Below are positions 16,202 to 24,676 of a stretch of DNA of 55,634 nucleotides, in pieces. Within the stretch, counting starts at the first letter, position 1; each line of letters starts with the position of its first letter. The DNA is from Methanomethylovorans sp. (GTDB lineage: Archaea > Halobacteriota > Methanosarcinia > Methanosarcinales > Methanosarcinaceae), in assembly GCA_014361205.1 (NCBI GenBank), contig JACIVZ010000003.1, positions 1 through 55,634 on the forward strand, written 5' to 3'. The position numbers were made by a program, and so were the translations under genes. The notes under the pieces are model-generated. The model made no database searches, was not told the origin of the DNA, and was given only the letters and a program-made list of their open reading frames with translations.

Positions 16202-17614
16202 TTATTTCCGGCCAAAATAGAAGATGCCAATTAATGTCCAGAATAACATGATAATTGATGCAAGGATGAGTACAAATAGCGGACCAAAGTAAAATATAAG
16301 TGGAACAGATGCTGCTGTAAATATACCTCCTCCTACTACTGGTTCAAAGAGTAGTTGTTTATATCCAAATCCTTCAAGGGCTGGAGAACTGTTTTCAGGA
16401 TCTGCTATTCTCATAAGAAGAAGTCCAGTGGCTGTCATCCCCATGGATTGACCGAAATTACCTATGCTTCTTTCAAACCAATATGAAGGCATCATCCTTG
16501 GTCCCAGAAACATGAATGCAATGAGATTCCACATGATACCCACGGTTGCAAGGATAATGAAAGGTATCAAGTTATTTCCAATAACATTCAATGAAAGTGT
16601 TGCTATGGCACTGGTTATTAGTACATCCAGCGATAATCCCTGGATTCTCATCATAAGGTTTCTGTCTAAAGTCATATGTACATCGAACCTGTCAAGGAAC
16701 ATCTGAAGAATGATGCCACCTATCATTGCCAGGGGAAAAAGAGGGATATGAGCCAGAAGATAAATGCCTGTTGTCTGCCCCCAGGCCATCTTTTCAATCA
16801 GTATAAGTATCTGAAGAATTATATAACCAATTCCTATTGCTACTCCCACATATGCTAAATGGAGAGAAAGAGGTTCAATAGATTCAGGTCTTGTAGTAAT
16901 TTTTCCTGCACATTCCCTTGAATCAAAATCAATTATACCTGTTTGATATCTTTCATCAAGAGTTATATTTTTCTCGTTTTTTAATATCTCTGTTTTACCT
17001 GTTCTTACTCCGTAATTCAGAAGCAAAATACCAAACACAACGCCAAAAAGAATTCCTACAGTTGCAAGTCCAAGTGCCAGGTCAGAGGCATCTGAAAAAC
17101 CCAGCTCTTCAAAGGTTGATGCCATACCGGCAGCTGTACCATGTCCTCCTTCAAAAGCTATCTCAATGAGAGCACCTGCCATAGGATCTATTCCAAAAAA
17201 AGGAGTGAGGATAAGCATAGTTACCATTATTCCGAATACATACTGCCCCCAGGCTATTGTCTGTCCGTGAGCTATCTGAGGACCTGCTATAAACCAAATG
17301 TTCCTTATATCAGGTATTTTCTTTCCAAGAAACAATGTGGCAAAAATTATATTAATGAAAAGTGCTGGTATGCTCGCCCATATAGCAAGCATTTCCTCCG
17401 GAAAGATTCCACCTGATAAAATAGTATTATATTCCGTTCGTGAAGCTATATAACCCAAAATTTCTGGTCCAAAGAATAAAGCCAGAAAACCACCAATCAG
17501 CGAACTGGGAATAAAGAGCTTCTGAAAGGGAAGAAAAACTACCCTGATCAATTTTCCAAGAAGCAGGAAAACACCCAGTACAAGAAAACTCATACCTACA
17601 AAGAAAGTTGACAT
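16202..17614 (-). CDS. gltS: GltS-type sodium:glutamate symporter
   Basis: The 470-residue membrane protein has ten or more hydrophobic segments in two similar halves. Each half has a re-entrant-loop signature of the GltS/ESS family: GGHGTAAGM near 153 and GNFGQSMGMTATGLL near 384. The middle loop (about 205-240) is hydrophilic. GltS imports glutamate or a related anion with sodium. The protein is slightly longer than bacterial GltS, and an archaeal homologue may have a different substrate. GGGGAGG lies 9 bases before the ATG, a strong start. It stands alone, divergent from the hypothetical gene at 17851. Confidence 0.85.
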   Translation of the reverse strand: MSTFFVGMSFLVLGVFLLLGKLIRVVFLPFQKLFIPSSLIGGFLALFFGPEILGYIASRTEYNTILSGGIFPEEMLAIWASIPALFINIIFATLFLGKKIPDIRNIWFIAGPQIAHGQTIAWGQYVFGIMVTMLILTPFFGIDPMAGALIEIAFEGGHGTAAGMASTFEELGFSDASDLALGLATVGILFGVVFGILLLNYGVRTGKTEILKNEKNITLDERYQTGIIDFDSRECAGKITTRPESIEPLSLHLAYVGVAIGIGYIILQILILIEKMAWGQTTGIYLLAHIPLFPLAMIGGIILQMFLDRFDVHMTLDRNLMMRIQGLSLDVLITSAIATLSLNVIGNNLIPFIILATVGIMWNLIAFMFLGPRMMPSYWFERSIGNFGQSMGMTATGLLLMRIADPENSSPALEGFGYKQLLFEPVVGGGIFTAASVPLIFYFGPLFVLILASIIMLFWTLIGIFYFGRK

Positions 17615-17850
17615 TGAACAAAACCTCCCCTATACAAAAATTAACGATTCATCAGCAGTGTTAGGACTTCTTTGAAATAGTATATATTTTTTGCTATATT
17701 TAACATTCAGCATCAATAATAAATAAAAGTGTCATTAACAGTTTTACATTTTATTGCAAGATTTATAAGCTAAGTTGAAAAGTTAAATACTTTCAAACTG
17801 CATATGTTATGCATTTATAGGCAAAGATAATTTTGTAATTGGTGTTACAT

Positions 17851-18411
17851 ATGTCAGATGGTGGCTTTGATGTAGATAAGTTAATTCAGCAAAGAAGAAA
17901 TGAATTAAATCTTTTTGGAATAGTAACTGACCCCATTACCAAACAAAGAGTTAGTTTTCCTTCCATTTCTCTGAATTCTATTTCTGATGAGAACAAATCT
18001 GAGATATCGTTGGCAAAGGATGAGATATATGATATAGTCGATAAATATGCAAGACTTGCAGAAGAAAAAAAAAGTATTGAAAGGGAATTAGAATTACTCA
18101 AGAAAGAAGTTGTAAGATTGAGTAAAGACAGAAAAACTGAAACATTAAATGGAAAAAATGCGATATTGAGAGTAAAGATCACTACTGAAATAAAATTTCC
18201 TCGTGCAAATGAGCCACAACGTCTAATTCTGGAACAGATCCTGAAAGAAAATGAAAAATGGTCAGATGTATCTTCATTAAGTATAAGCAAGCTTTCCAAA
18301 GCTCTTAGTAGCAATAACTGGACTGATTATCTGCGAGAAAGAGTGCTTCAGTTTTCTCATAAGGAAGAAAGTTCCCGGATAACTATTGAAAATTATAGAC
18401 ATCAGGTATGA
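17851..18411 (+). CDS. Hypothetical coiled-coil protein
   Basis: The 186-residue protein has no family I can name. Residues about 45-90 are a charged helix rich in Glu/Lys with heptad-like leucines (LAEEKKSIERELELLKKE), a likely coiled coil. The C-terminal part (FPRANEPQRLILEQILKE, then SISKLSKALSS) looks like a small helical domain. There are no membrane segments. I take ATG 17851; a TTG at 17839 would add four residues. ATTTATAAGC near 17760 is a plausible TATA box about 60 bases before the leader. Confidence 0.6.
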   Translation: MSDGGFDVDKLIQQRRNELNLFGIVTDPITKQRVSFPSISLNSISDENKSEISLAKDEIYDIVDKYARLAEEKKSIERELELLKKEVVRLSKDRKTETLNGKNAILRVKITTEIKFPRANEPQRLILEQILKENEKWSDVSSLSISKLSKALSSNNWTDYLRERVLQFSHKEESSRITIENYRHQV

Positions 18412-18582
18412 AATATATCAATTTCAGATATGGATAAAAATGTTATTTTAAGCTGATTATAGTTATATCAAGGTTTCAAGAAACCTGTTTATAATTCTTT
18501 AAATGAATTCTCCAAAATCTAACATTTTAAGCACGTTATTATAGCTGATTTTATAAAATAATTTGAAAATGAAAAATCAAAG

Positions 18583-18654
18583 AGCCTCGGACGGGATTTG
18601 AACCCGCGGCCTCGTCCTTACCAAGGACGCGCTATACCCCTAAGCCACCGAGGC
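18583..18654 (-). tRNA. tRNA-Thr (GGT anticodon)
   Basis: The minus strand folds as a cloverleaf. The acceptor stem is GCCTCGG paired with CCGAGGC, with U as discriminator. The anticodon stem is CGTCC/GGACG with loop TTGGTAA, giving anticodon GGT (threonine, ACC/ACU codons). The T arm contains GGTTCAAATC. There is no intron, and the CCA end is not encoded. It stands alone, 100 bases from the chorismate-lyase-like gene. Confidence 0.95.
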
Positions 18655-18757
18655 ACACAGAATCAGTGGGGCAACTCTGTAATATACAGAATCTATTAAT
18701 AAGGTTTCGGTTGAATGCGGCTTTTTCCGGCTGGCTGACAGCATCGACGCAGAGCGG

Positions 18758-19270
18758 TTATAAAAGCCAGCGGTCATCGATGGGGAACCGCTCATTGATC
18801 CACATAAGCACACTGTTATTGTGCATTATTCTGTAAGAACGGGAGAGCACCGAGCTTGCCCCGAAAAGATGTTCATCTCTGTGAAGCTCAACATCCTCAA
18901 AATCCCTGCGAGTTTCTATATTGTGGTCACGCAGAATTCTACCAATGGGAATATCAGCTTTCATCATATCACATTTTACACTTGATGGCATTTTTTCGAT
19001 GGCAGACAAAGATCTTGCATAGACATAGGGCACCCCTCCAGTAGTAAGGATAACCACTCTGTCATTTACATCTGCGCCAACTCCTACTCCAAACATCTGT
19101 GCCATCCACTTATCTGCAGGAATAATATGCTGGTATTGTGTCACAACTGCTGTAGGATGGCCGGTCATGATTTCCAGTAGGAATGTCACAGAACCATCAG
19201 TACCAGCGCATATTCGCAAACATGTGGGTATGTGAAAATTCTTCAGTTTTTCAAGGAATTTGCTGTCCAT
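18758..19270 (-). CDS. Chorismate pyruvate-lyase-like protein (DUF98)
   Basis: The 170-residue protein matches the DUF98/UbiC-like fold group in archaea: an N-terminal FLLEIMTGHPTAVVTQYQ, a central VVILTTGGVPYVYARSL (the arginine of the active-site strand), PIGRILRDHNIETRRDF, and the closing SRSYRIMHNNSVLMWINERF. UbiC splits chorismate into 4-hydroxybenzoate and pyruvate. In methanogens the product could feed an aromatic cofactor or quinone-like carrier, but that is inference. The next downstream plus-strand feature is unrelated. No ribosome binding site is clear at the ATG. Confidence 0.75.
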   Translation of the reverse strand: MDSKFLEKLKNFHIPTCLRICAGTDGSVTFLLEIMTGHPTAVVTQYQHIIPADKWMAQMFGVGVGADVNDRVVILTTGGVPYVYARSLSAIEKMPSSVKCDMMKADIPIGRILRDHNIETRRDFEDVELHRDEHLFGASSVLSRSYRIMHNNSVLMWINERFPIDDRWLL

Positions 19271-19302
19271 GTGAATAATAAATAGTGATATTTTTTAGCA
19301 AC

Positions 19303-19614
19303 TTATTTGGATACTTCCTCTTTAGCTTTTTTCACACGTTCTTTAGCTGTGTAGCCGGTGGCCTGATACAAAAAGTCTCTGTATCTCTTGTTAGTATCCA
19401 GAATCATATCATCGTGTGCCACAGAAATATCAGATTCAGTTTCCACTGCCATTTTCTTATTCTGTATCCATACGGTGAGCTTTTTGAAAATACCGTAGGA
19501 TACCACAAGCTTGTCTCCTTCTTTTTTAATCTCAGTCGGGAAGTTATTTGCAAGGCATTCATGTATTCTTTCAAGATCAAGTTTGTATCCACGTTTTAAA
19601 CTATATTCCTGCAT
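19303..19614 (-). CDS. Conserved small protein of methanogens (DUF5611-like)
   Basis: The 103-residue protein begins MQEYSLKRGYKLDLERI and ends in a lysine/glutamate-rich tail, AKERVKKAKEEVSK. I associate this opening with a small uncharacterised methanogen family (I believe DUF5611, not certain). It looks like a compact alpha/beta domain with strands KLVVSYGIFKKLTVWIQNKK. I choose ATG 19614, where GAGG lies 9 bases upstream; ATG 19620 and TTG 19623 are in frame but too close to that site. It sits between the photolyase and chorismate-lyase-like genes, possibly in one transcript. Confidence 0.7.
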   Translation of the reverse strand: MQEYSLKRGYKLDLERIHECLANNFPTEIKKEGDKLVVSYGIFKKLTVWIQNKKMAVETESDISVAHDDMILDTNKRYRDFLYQATGYTAKERVKKAKEEVSK

Positions 19615-19667
19615 TGCCATCAACCTCTTAATTGCTGGTAAAAAGCATAAATATTCCGGTGTTTTTA

Positions 19668-21176
19668 TCAGTATCTCTTTACTTTTTCCATTTGACTTAT
19701 AGTTTTAAGGAAGCCTTCTGCAGCCTGCATAAGATTATCTTTTCTTTGCTGATTCATCTTATCATAGGCATCTACCATCATACTCATCCTGAAGTTCCTG
19801 TGTAGGATATCTCTATGTCTATTAACGAACCTCCAGTACAGTCCGTTCCATATATCACACCAAATACCTTTTTTATAATCACTCATTTTCAATATATAGG
19901 CAGAACTGGAAATATAAGGTTTAGTTGTTAAACTTCCACCATCAGCAAATTGGCTCATTCCATACACATTTGGAACCATTGCCCAGTCAGCAGCATCCAC
20001 AAAAAGTTCCATGAACCACCTGTATACTTCATCAGGGTGTATACCACAAAGAAGCATGAAATTTCCCAGAATCATCAATCTTTCTATATGGTGACAATAT
20101 CCAACTTCCATTACCTTCCTTATTGTGATATCCACAGGGTCAATACCCAGGGTACCATTGTACCATCTTTCATCCAACATCCCCCAATTGTTTAAAAAAT
20201 TTATTTGCAGTTTTGAAGTATGATACATGCCCCTCATGAACTCCCTCCATCCGATAATCTGTCTAAGAAATCCCTCGAGACTGGAAACAGGCACATCTGC
20301 GTTCTTTTCCGAATATGCAATAGCCATATATATCAGTTCATTCGGAGTAAGCAATCCTATATTAAGTAACGGTGATAGCACTGAATGAAACAGAAAATGT
20401 TCATTTTTGGCAATTGCATCTTCATATGGACCGAAGTACTTTAATCTTTCTGCAAGGAAAGCCGTTAGCCATATAAGAGCAGCTTCCCTTGTTGTGGGAA
20501 GGTAGAAATTATGGGTATTTCCAGGATTATTTGGAAATATTTGTTCTATAAGCTCTGCAATTTCCTTTGTGTGAATTGTCCAAGGAGCAGGCTTTACTTC
20601 AGGTATATATATACTTTCAGGCAGTTTTTTTCTGTTTTCTCTGTCAAAGTTCCATAATCCACCAATAGGAGCCATATCTTCATCTAGGAGAATATTAAGA
20701 CGTTTCCTTTGCCAGATGTAGAAATTATTCATAAGAAGCTTTTTTTTCCCTGCTCTGTATTTTTTGAAATCTGAGATATTTGTAAGAAAACCTGGATTGT
20801 CAACATATTGAAGACTTAACTCATGACGCTCACAAAACTCTCTGATCCTTGAAGCAAAAAGCTTATCATCCACCTCAAAAGTAACGATTTGCTTTATTCC
20901 ATGCTCTTCCAGTACATAAAGCAATTTCTCTTCGTATGTTCTGGTATCATTAATCTCAAAATATCTGACAGCGTATTTTCTAAGAAGCATGTCTCTATAA
21001 GAGCGCATGGAAGATAGTATCAGTATAAGCTTATGTTTATGATATTTGTATCTTGAACACATATCTAAATCTTCAGCCATAAAAAAAAGAGTGTTATCAT
21101 CCATTACAAGTTTTTCAGCAGAAGGAAAGAGACAATTACCGGGTATGAGTGCAAGTTTTGTATATTTATGACTCGT
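19668..21176 (-). CDS. Photolyase-related protein, apparent ACG start
   Basis: A COG3046-type cryptochrome/photolyase, with an N-terminal alpha/beta antenna domain and a C-terminal FAD domain (LRQIIGWREFMRGMY, HHIERLMILGNFMLL, PNVYGMSQFADGG, WNGLYWRFV). It probably repairs UV lesions by light. The first ATG (21104) would remove the family's opening strand. In frame upstream, after a TGA, the codons read ACG-Ser-His-Lys-Tyr-Thr-Lys-Leu-Ala-Leu-Ile-Pro-Gly-Asn, matching a normal N-terminus. A strong GAGGTGA (21187-21181) sits correctly for ACG 21176, and no ATG, GTG or TTG is available. So ACG is either a real start or a mutated ATG. The cysteine-rich stretch that holds a [4Fe-4S] cluster in PhrB-type members is shortened here to KKGIWCDIWNG, so a cluster is unlikely. 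Confidence 0.85.
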   Translation of the reverse strand, partial: TSHKYTKLALIPGNCLFPSAEKLVMDDNTLFFMAEDLDMCSRYKYHKHKLILILSSMRSYRDMLLRKYAVRYFEINDTRTYEEKLLYVLEEHGIKQIVTFEVDDKLFASRIREFCERHELSLQYVDNPGFLTNISDFKKYRAGKKKLLMNNFYIWQRKRLNILLDEDMAPIGGLWNFDRENRKKLPESIYIPEVKPAPWTIHTKEIAELIEQIFPNNPGNTHNFYLPTTREAALIWLTAFLAERLKYFGPYEDAIAKNEHFLFHSVLSPLLNIGLLTPNELIYMAIAYSEKNADVPVSSLEGFLRQIIGWREFMRGMYHTSKLQINFLNNWGMLDERWYNGTLGIDPVDITIRKVMEVGYCHHIERLMILGNFMLLCGIHPDEVYRWFMELFVDAADWAMVPNVYGMSQFADGGSLTTKPYISSSAYILKMSDYKKGIWCDIWNGLYWRFVNRHRDILHRNFRMSMMVDAYDKMNQQRKDNLMQAAEGFLKTISQMEKVKRY

Positions 21177-21466
21177 ATGCTCACCTCAAAAAGAAAAAAT
21201 CATTCATGAAATATTATACGTTCAGTTTTCATATCTTTTACTTTTTATATCTGGTTTAATTTAATTAGACTTCATAAGCACTTACTCTTTGGAATTACAG
21301 AAGTTTTCGTGGATTAATGTTCTATTTAAAAGAAACATCCCCGAATTACAAGTAAAACTTGATAAAGCTCTCAACGAACTGCTACCACAATTTACATATG
21401 TATGTAGATACAACTAATTTTTGAAGAAAAACGGAATACTGAAAATCTCAAAGGAGTGGTAAAATA

Positions 21467-21871
21467 ATGGTAAAGATGACACAGGAAATTATAGATACTA
21501 TTGCAAAGCAGAATCCTGTCCCTTTGGCAACAGCAAGTTCTGGCGGAGTTCCTAACGTTGCTTTTGTAGGCTTTCTGAAAGTGATGGATCCTGAAACTAT
21601 TTTAATTTCGGATAATTTCTTCCTTAAGACAGAAGACAACCTTAAAAATAATCCCAAAGTAGCCTTTGTTGTATACGATGGTTATACAAAAAAATGCTTC
21701 CAAATAAAAGGCAGTGCAGAAATCATCACTCATGGTGAGATTTATGAAGAAATGAAAAAATGGGTTGACTCGGCGAGACCTAACATGCCCAAGAAAGCAG
21801 CAGTGGTGGTTCATGTAGAAGAAGTATATGACTCAATGCCCGGACCTAATGCAGGTGCAAAAATCCTCTGA
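21467..21871 (+). CDS. Pyridoxamine 5'-phosphate oxidase-like flavoprotein
   Basis: The 134-residue protein is a single split-barrel FMN-binding domain. It has the PLATASSGGVPNVAFVGF opening strands, ILISDNFFLKTEDNLKNNPKVAF (phosphate-binding region), then VVYDGYTKKCFQIKGSAEI. Members of this group bind FMN or F420 and often reduce or scavenge small molecules; they are rarely true PdxH. A GGAG precedes the ATG by ten bases. The gene has its own leader and no obvious operon partner. Confidence 0.85.
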   Translation: MVKMTQEIIDTIAKQNPVPLATASSGGVPNVAFVGFLKVMDPETILISDNFFLKTEDNLKNNPKVAFVVYDGYTKKCFQIKGSAEIITHGEIYEEMKKWVDSARPNMPKKAAVVVHVEEVYDSMPGPNAGAKIL

Positions 21872-21979
21872 AATTTCATATAACTCTGTTATTCCATCCA
21901 TCACATTATATTCTTCTTTTATACGTTTACTTTTTATATAGAAGAAAAATATCACGTCCGTGCAATAGGTGATACAGAT

Positions 21980-22267
21980 ATGGCACGAAAACTTAGACTT
22001 GAAGACTTAAAACCAAAAAAGGACACAAAAAATGAGCAGCTTGAAGATCTTTATGATCTGATAATTCCTCCTGGAACTCCTTCTTACATAATATACGACA
22101 TGATAGAGGAATTTGATCTTGAACCTGTGGAAAGGAAAATGCCAGTAAATATAGTTGAATGTGATGAAAGAGAATTAATAGCATTAAGAGGAAAACTTGA
22201 GGTTGTAAAGGCTGCAGAAAAGTTTCTGTATGATGAATTAAATGCTTGGGTAAACAGTGAGGACTAA
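21980..22267 (+). CDS. Conserved hypothetical small acidic protein
   Basis: This 95-residue soluble protein of no family I can name has a basic start (MARKLRLEDLKPKK) and an acidic body. It has a DLIIPPGTPSYIIYDMIEEF segment, then VNIVECDERELIALRGKLE and a long amphipathic C-terminal helix. The pattern suggests a small alpha/beta protein. TTTTTATATAG about 45 bases upstream is a TATA candidate, and AGGTGATACAGAT precedes the ATG. It is convergent with the methanogenesis marker 2 gene. Confidence 0.65.
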   Translation: MARKLRLEDLKPKKDTKNEQLEDLYDLIIPPGTPSYIIYDMIEEFDLEPVERKMPVNIVECDERELIALRGKLEVVKAAEKFLYDELNAWVNSED

Positions 22268-22307
22268 AATTCCCCAAGCATTTTGAGAAATACACGAGTT
22301 AACTTAT

Positions 22308-23285
22308 TTATTCATCTATCCCAGTAATAATATCTCTACGGAAATCAAATACTGTGGCTTTTTCACTTCCGTTATAAATCTCTAACCTGTGATTTGAATT
22401 AATTTCCCCAACTGCAGCAGCAGTAATATGTACCTGATCAAAAATATCTATACATTCCTGTACATGTTCCGGCTTTGCAGTGACGACATAACCTGTAGCA
22501 GGATACATCTTCAGCCAATGTTCAAGAGCAATATTTTCTGGTTTGGGTATTTTAGTAATATCTACACACGCTCCCACCTTACTTGTCTCACATAACATTC
22601 CCAGAGTGCCAATGGATCCAGGATTACTGATATCCTTGCCCGCGGTTACAAGCTTCTTTTCGGCTATTGTTACCATCACAAGATAGCAATCTCTTACAAA
22701 TTGTGGTTGTTTGAAGGAAGTAGTATCCCAGCTATAAGGAGAATTCGGACCCACCCTGCCATCCATATCATACGCAAAAATAATTACATCTCCTGGTCTT
22801 GCAGTATCACTTCTGATTATATACTCTTTTTTAGCTATGCCTATAACAGCAACTGCAAGTGAATTGTACGGTGTGTCGGGATGAGTATGACCCCCTACCA
22901 TTGGTACACCAAACTTATTTATGCCATCTCTTATTCCTTGCATAATTCCCTTGATGGAATCTATATCTCCCGACGACATCACATTTACCATTGCAATAGG
23001 CTTGCCACCCATTGCCGAGATATCATTCACATTGACTACTACAGACGTGTAACCTGTCCACCATGGACTTTTATCCACTATTTTACCCCATATACCATCT
23101 GCAGCAAACAGGATTACATTATCTTCACCTATATCTATTACTGCAGCGTCATCACCAAAATCTACTATTACATTATCATAGGCATGACGGACATTTTCAA
23201 ATATCTTATATATTTCAGCAATAGGTTTTTTACGTGAAACACCTTCAAACTCCCTCAGATCATGAGCCAGCATTTCCAGGTTCAT
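22308..23285 (-). CDS. AIR-synthase-like methanogenesis marker protein 2
   Basis: The 325-residue protein belongs to the PurM/ThiL/SelD ATP-binding superfamily. It shows DNVIVDFGDDAAVIDIG (the acidic metal-ATP strand), the VVVNVNDISAMGGKPIAMVN motif, and VPMVGGHTHPDTPYNS. Its overall pattern matches what I recall of methanogenesis marker protein 2, restricted to methanogens and of unknown reaction; the superfamily suggests ATP-dependent phosphorylation or amidation. I start at ATG 23285 (MNLEMLAHDL); the frame opens eight codons earlier without an ATG. It lies 33 bases after nifB and is probably cotranscribed with it. Confidence 0.82.
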   Translation of the reverse strand: MNLEMLAHDLREFEGVSRKKPIAEIYKIFENVRHAYDNVIVDFGDDAAVIDIGEDNVILFAADGIWGKIVDKSPWWTGYTSVVVNVNDISAMGGKPIAMVNVMSSGDIDSIKGIMQGIRDGINKFGVPMVGGHTHPDTPYNSLAVAVIGIAKKEYIIRSDTARPGDVIIFAYDMDGRVGPNSPYSWDTTSFKQPQFVRDCYLVMVTIAEKKLVTAGKDISNPGSIGTLGMLCETSKVGACVDITKIPKPENIALEHWLKMYPATGYVVTAKPEHVQECIDIFDQVHITAAAVGEINSNHRLEIYNGSEKATVFDFRRDIITGIDE

Positions 23286-23318
23286 CAAAACACCAATAAT
23301 TACAGCCAATATTTCAGG

Positions 23319-24251
23319 CTATGTTTTTTTAGACAGCTTTGTCATTTCCAGTTTTACGGTATTGCGACGTTCTTCACTCATTTGGGAAAGATCTTTACCA
23401 ATAAGTCCAAAAGCATCAGATCTACACTGGCGACAGTGTTTCATCTGCCGCACGTAAGGCTCACATGCATTCTGTAGAGCCAGTCTTTCTTCCGGAGTTG
23501 GTGGTTCCATATCTGCAAACTTGGCCTGGCAGATCAGTGGCATTATGTTCATTATATACACACCCATTTCATTGACCTTTTTAGCCACTTCCACAACATG
23601 CTTGTCATTGATACCTGGAACCATTACAGTATTGATCTTGACAATAATACCTGCATCTACCGCCATTTTTATGCCTGCAAGCTGATTCTTGATAAGAATC
23701 TCAGCGGCTTCAATACCTTTGTAAATTTTACCTTTATATATTATGTGGCTTATAAGCTGTGCCTCTATTGCCGGATCTATAGCATTCAGAGTCACTGTTA
23801 GAGTATCTACACCGGTTTCAATGATCTCAGGCATTCTGTCAGGAAGTGCAAGTCCATTGGTACTCAGGCAAAGAGTAACTTCCGGAAATGCAGCCTTTAT
23901 ATGCCTGAAGGTCTCAAAAGTAGTATCATTGGCCAGCGGATCTCCTGGACCTGCTACTGCCACAACCTTGATAAAAGGGAATTCCTCAAGCACCTGCTTT
24001 GTTTTTTCAAGAGCTTCTTCTGGGGTCAGCACTTCACTTGTGACCCCTGGACGGCTTTCATTAACACAATCAAACTTTCTGTCACAATAGTTACACTGGA
24101 TATTGCATGCAGGAGCCACAGGCAAATGTATCCTGCCGAACTTGTGTTGTGCCTCTTTGGAGTAACAGGGATGTTGTGCAATGATTCTCTTCATTTCCTC
24201 ATCCTTATTTGAGACTTCTATATCACAAATGTTCTTTATTTCAGTTGACAT
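23319..24251 (-). CDS. nifB: NifB-type radical SAM FeS-cofactor protein
   Basis: The 310-residue protein has the NifB core: HPCYSKEAQHKFGRIHLPVA near 26, the radical SAM motif CNIQCNYC near 49, DRKFDCVNESRPG, VAGPGDPLAN near 98, and the late CRQCRSDAFGLIG. NifB joins two [4Fe-4S] clusters and inserts carbide from SAM to make the [8Fe-9S-C] core. Like other archaeal NifB it lacks the C-terminal NifX-like domain. No nifHDK or nifEN is in the window, so use outside nitrogenase is possible. It is followed by the methanogenesis marker 2 gene. GGTGTAACAGG precedes the ATG. Confidence 0.92.
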   Translation of the reverse strand: MSTEIKNICDIEVSNKDEEMKRIIAQHPCYSKEAQHKFGRIHLPVAPACNIQCNYCDRKFDCVNESRPGVTSEVLTPEEALEKTKQVLEEFPFIKVVAVAGPGDPLANDTTFETFRHIKAAFPEVTLCLSTNGLALPDRMPEIIETGVDTLTVTLNAIDPAIEAQLISHIIYKGKIYKGIEAAEILIKNQLAGIKMAVDAGIIVKINTVMVPGINDKHVVEVAKKVNEMGVYIMNIMPLICQAKFADMEPPTPEERLALQNACEPYVRQMKHCRQCRSDAFGLIGKDLSQMSEERRNTVKLEMTKLSKKT

Positions 24252-24334
24252 CCTGTTACACCCACAGATACTTTTCTTTAAATTAATCCCACTATACTTT
24301 TACACATTATATATGTTTTGGAATTTTTCCAAAA

Positions 24335-24676
24335 TCAGCAGACTTCACACCACTTACCTTCTCCTTCCCATATCTTTACAGACAATGAAAAATTCAATCT
24401 GGAACTAAGATTGTGATGTATATGTTCACACAGATTCTCTACACTTGGATACTCCAGTATATCATTGAGAAGCCTGTGATCATATTCCTTAAGTACTTCT
24501 TTGACAACCTTTTTAATGTCATAAAAATCCATTATCATACCATTTTCGTTTTTTTCTCCTTCTATCACGATCTCAACTTTATAGGTGTGACCGTGTATTA
24601 TGCCACATGTAATATGTTTTGGTAAATAATGGGCACTGTCAATATAATCTATAATTCCAAGTTTCATTTTCATCAT
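24335..24676 (-). CDS. queD: 6-carboxy-tetrahydropterin synthase QueD
   Basis: The 113-residue protein is of the PTPS/QueD family, which makes 6-carboxy-5,6,7,8-tetrahydropterin on the way to preQ0. Zinc histidines are in SAHYL near 16 and HGHTYKVEI near 30, the candidate catalytic Cys is in TCGIIHGH, and the Asp/His pair is in YDHRLLND near 66. A glutamate near the end sits in IWEGEGKWCEVC. The start is one of three close ATGs (24676, 24673, 24667), after GGGGGTG. The first overlaps the queE stop as ATGA. It is the last gene of the que run. Confidence 0.88.
   Translation of the reverse strand: MMKMKLGIIDYIDSAHYLPKHITCGIIHGHTYKVEIVIEGEKNENGMIMDFYDIKKVVKEVLKEYDHRLLNDILEYPSVENLCEHIHHNLSSRLNFSLSVKIWEGEGKWCEVC

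Noticed and set aside
21250-21417. Open fragment of about 47 codons upstream of the flavoprotein gene
   Set aside because: The frame (QKFSWINVLFKRN and onward) has no good start, no ribosome binding site and no family I recognise. It could be chance or a remnant, and support is too weak to list.
22308-24251. Nitrogen-fixation cluster
   Set aside because: Only nifB is present. No nifH, nifD, nifK, nifE or nifN and no glnB-type genes lie in the window, so a diazotrophic cluster cannot be claimed.
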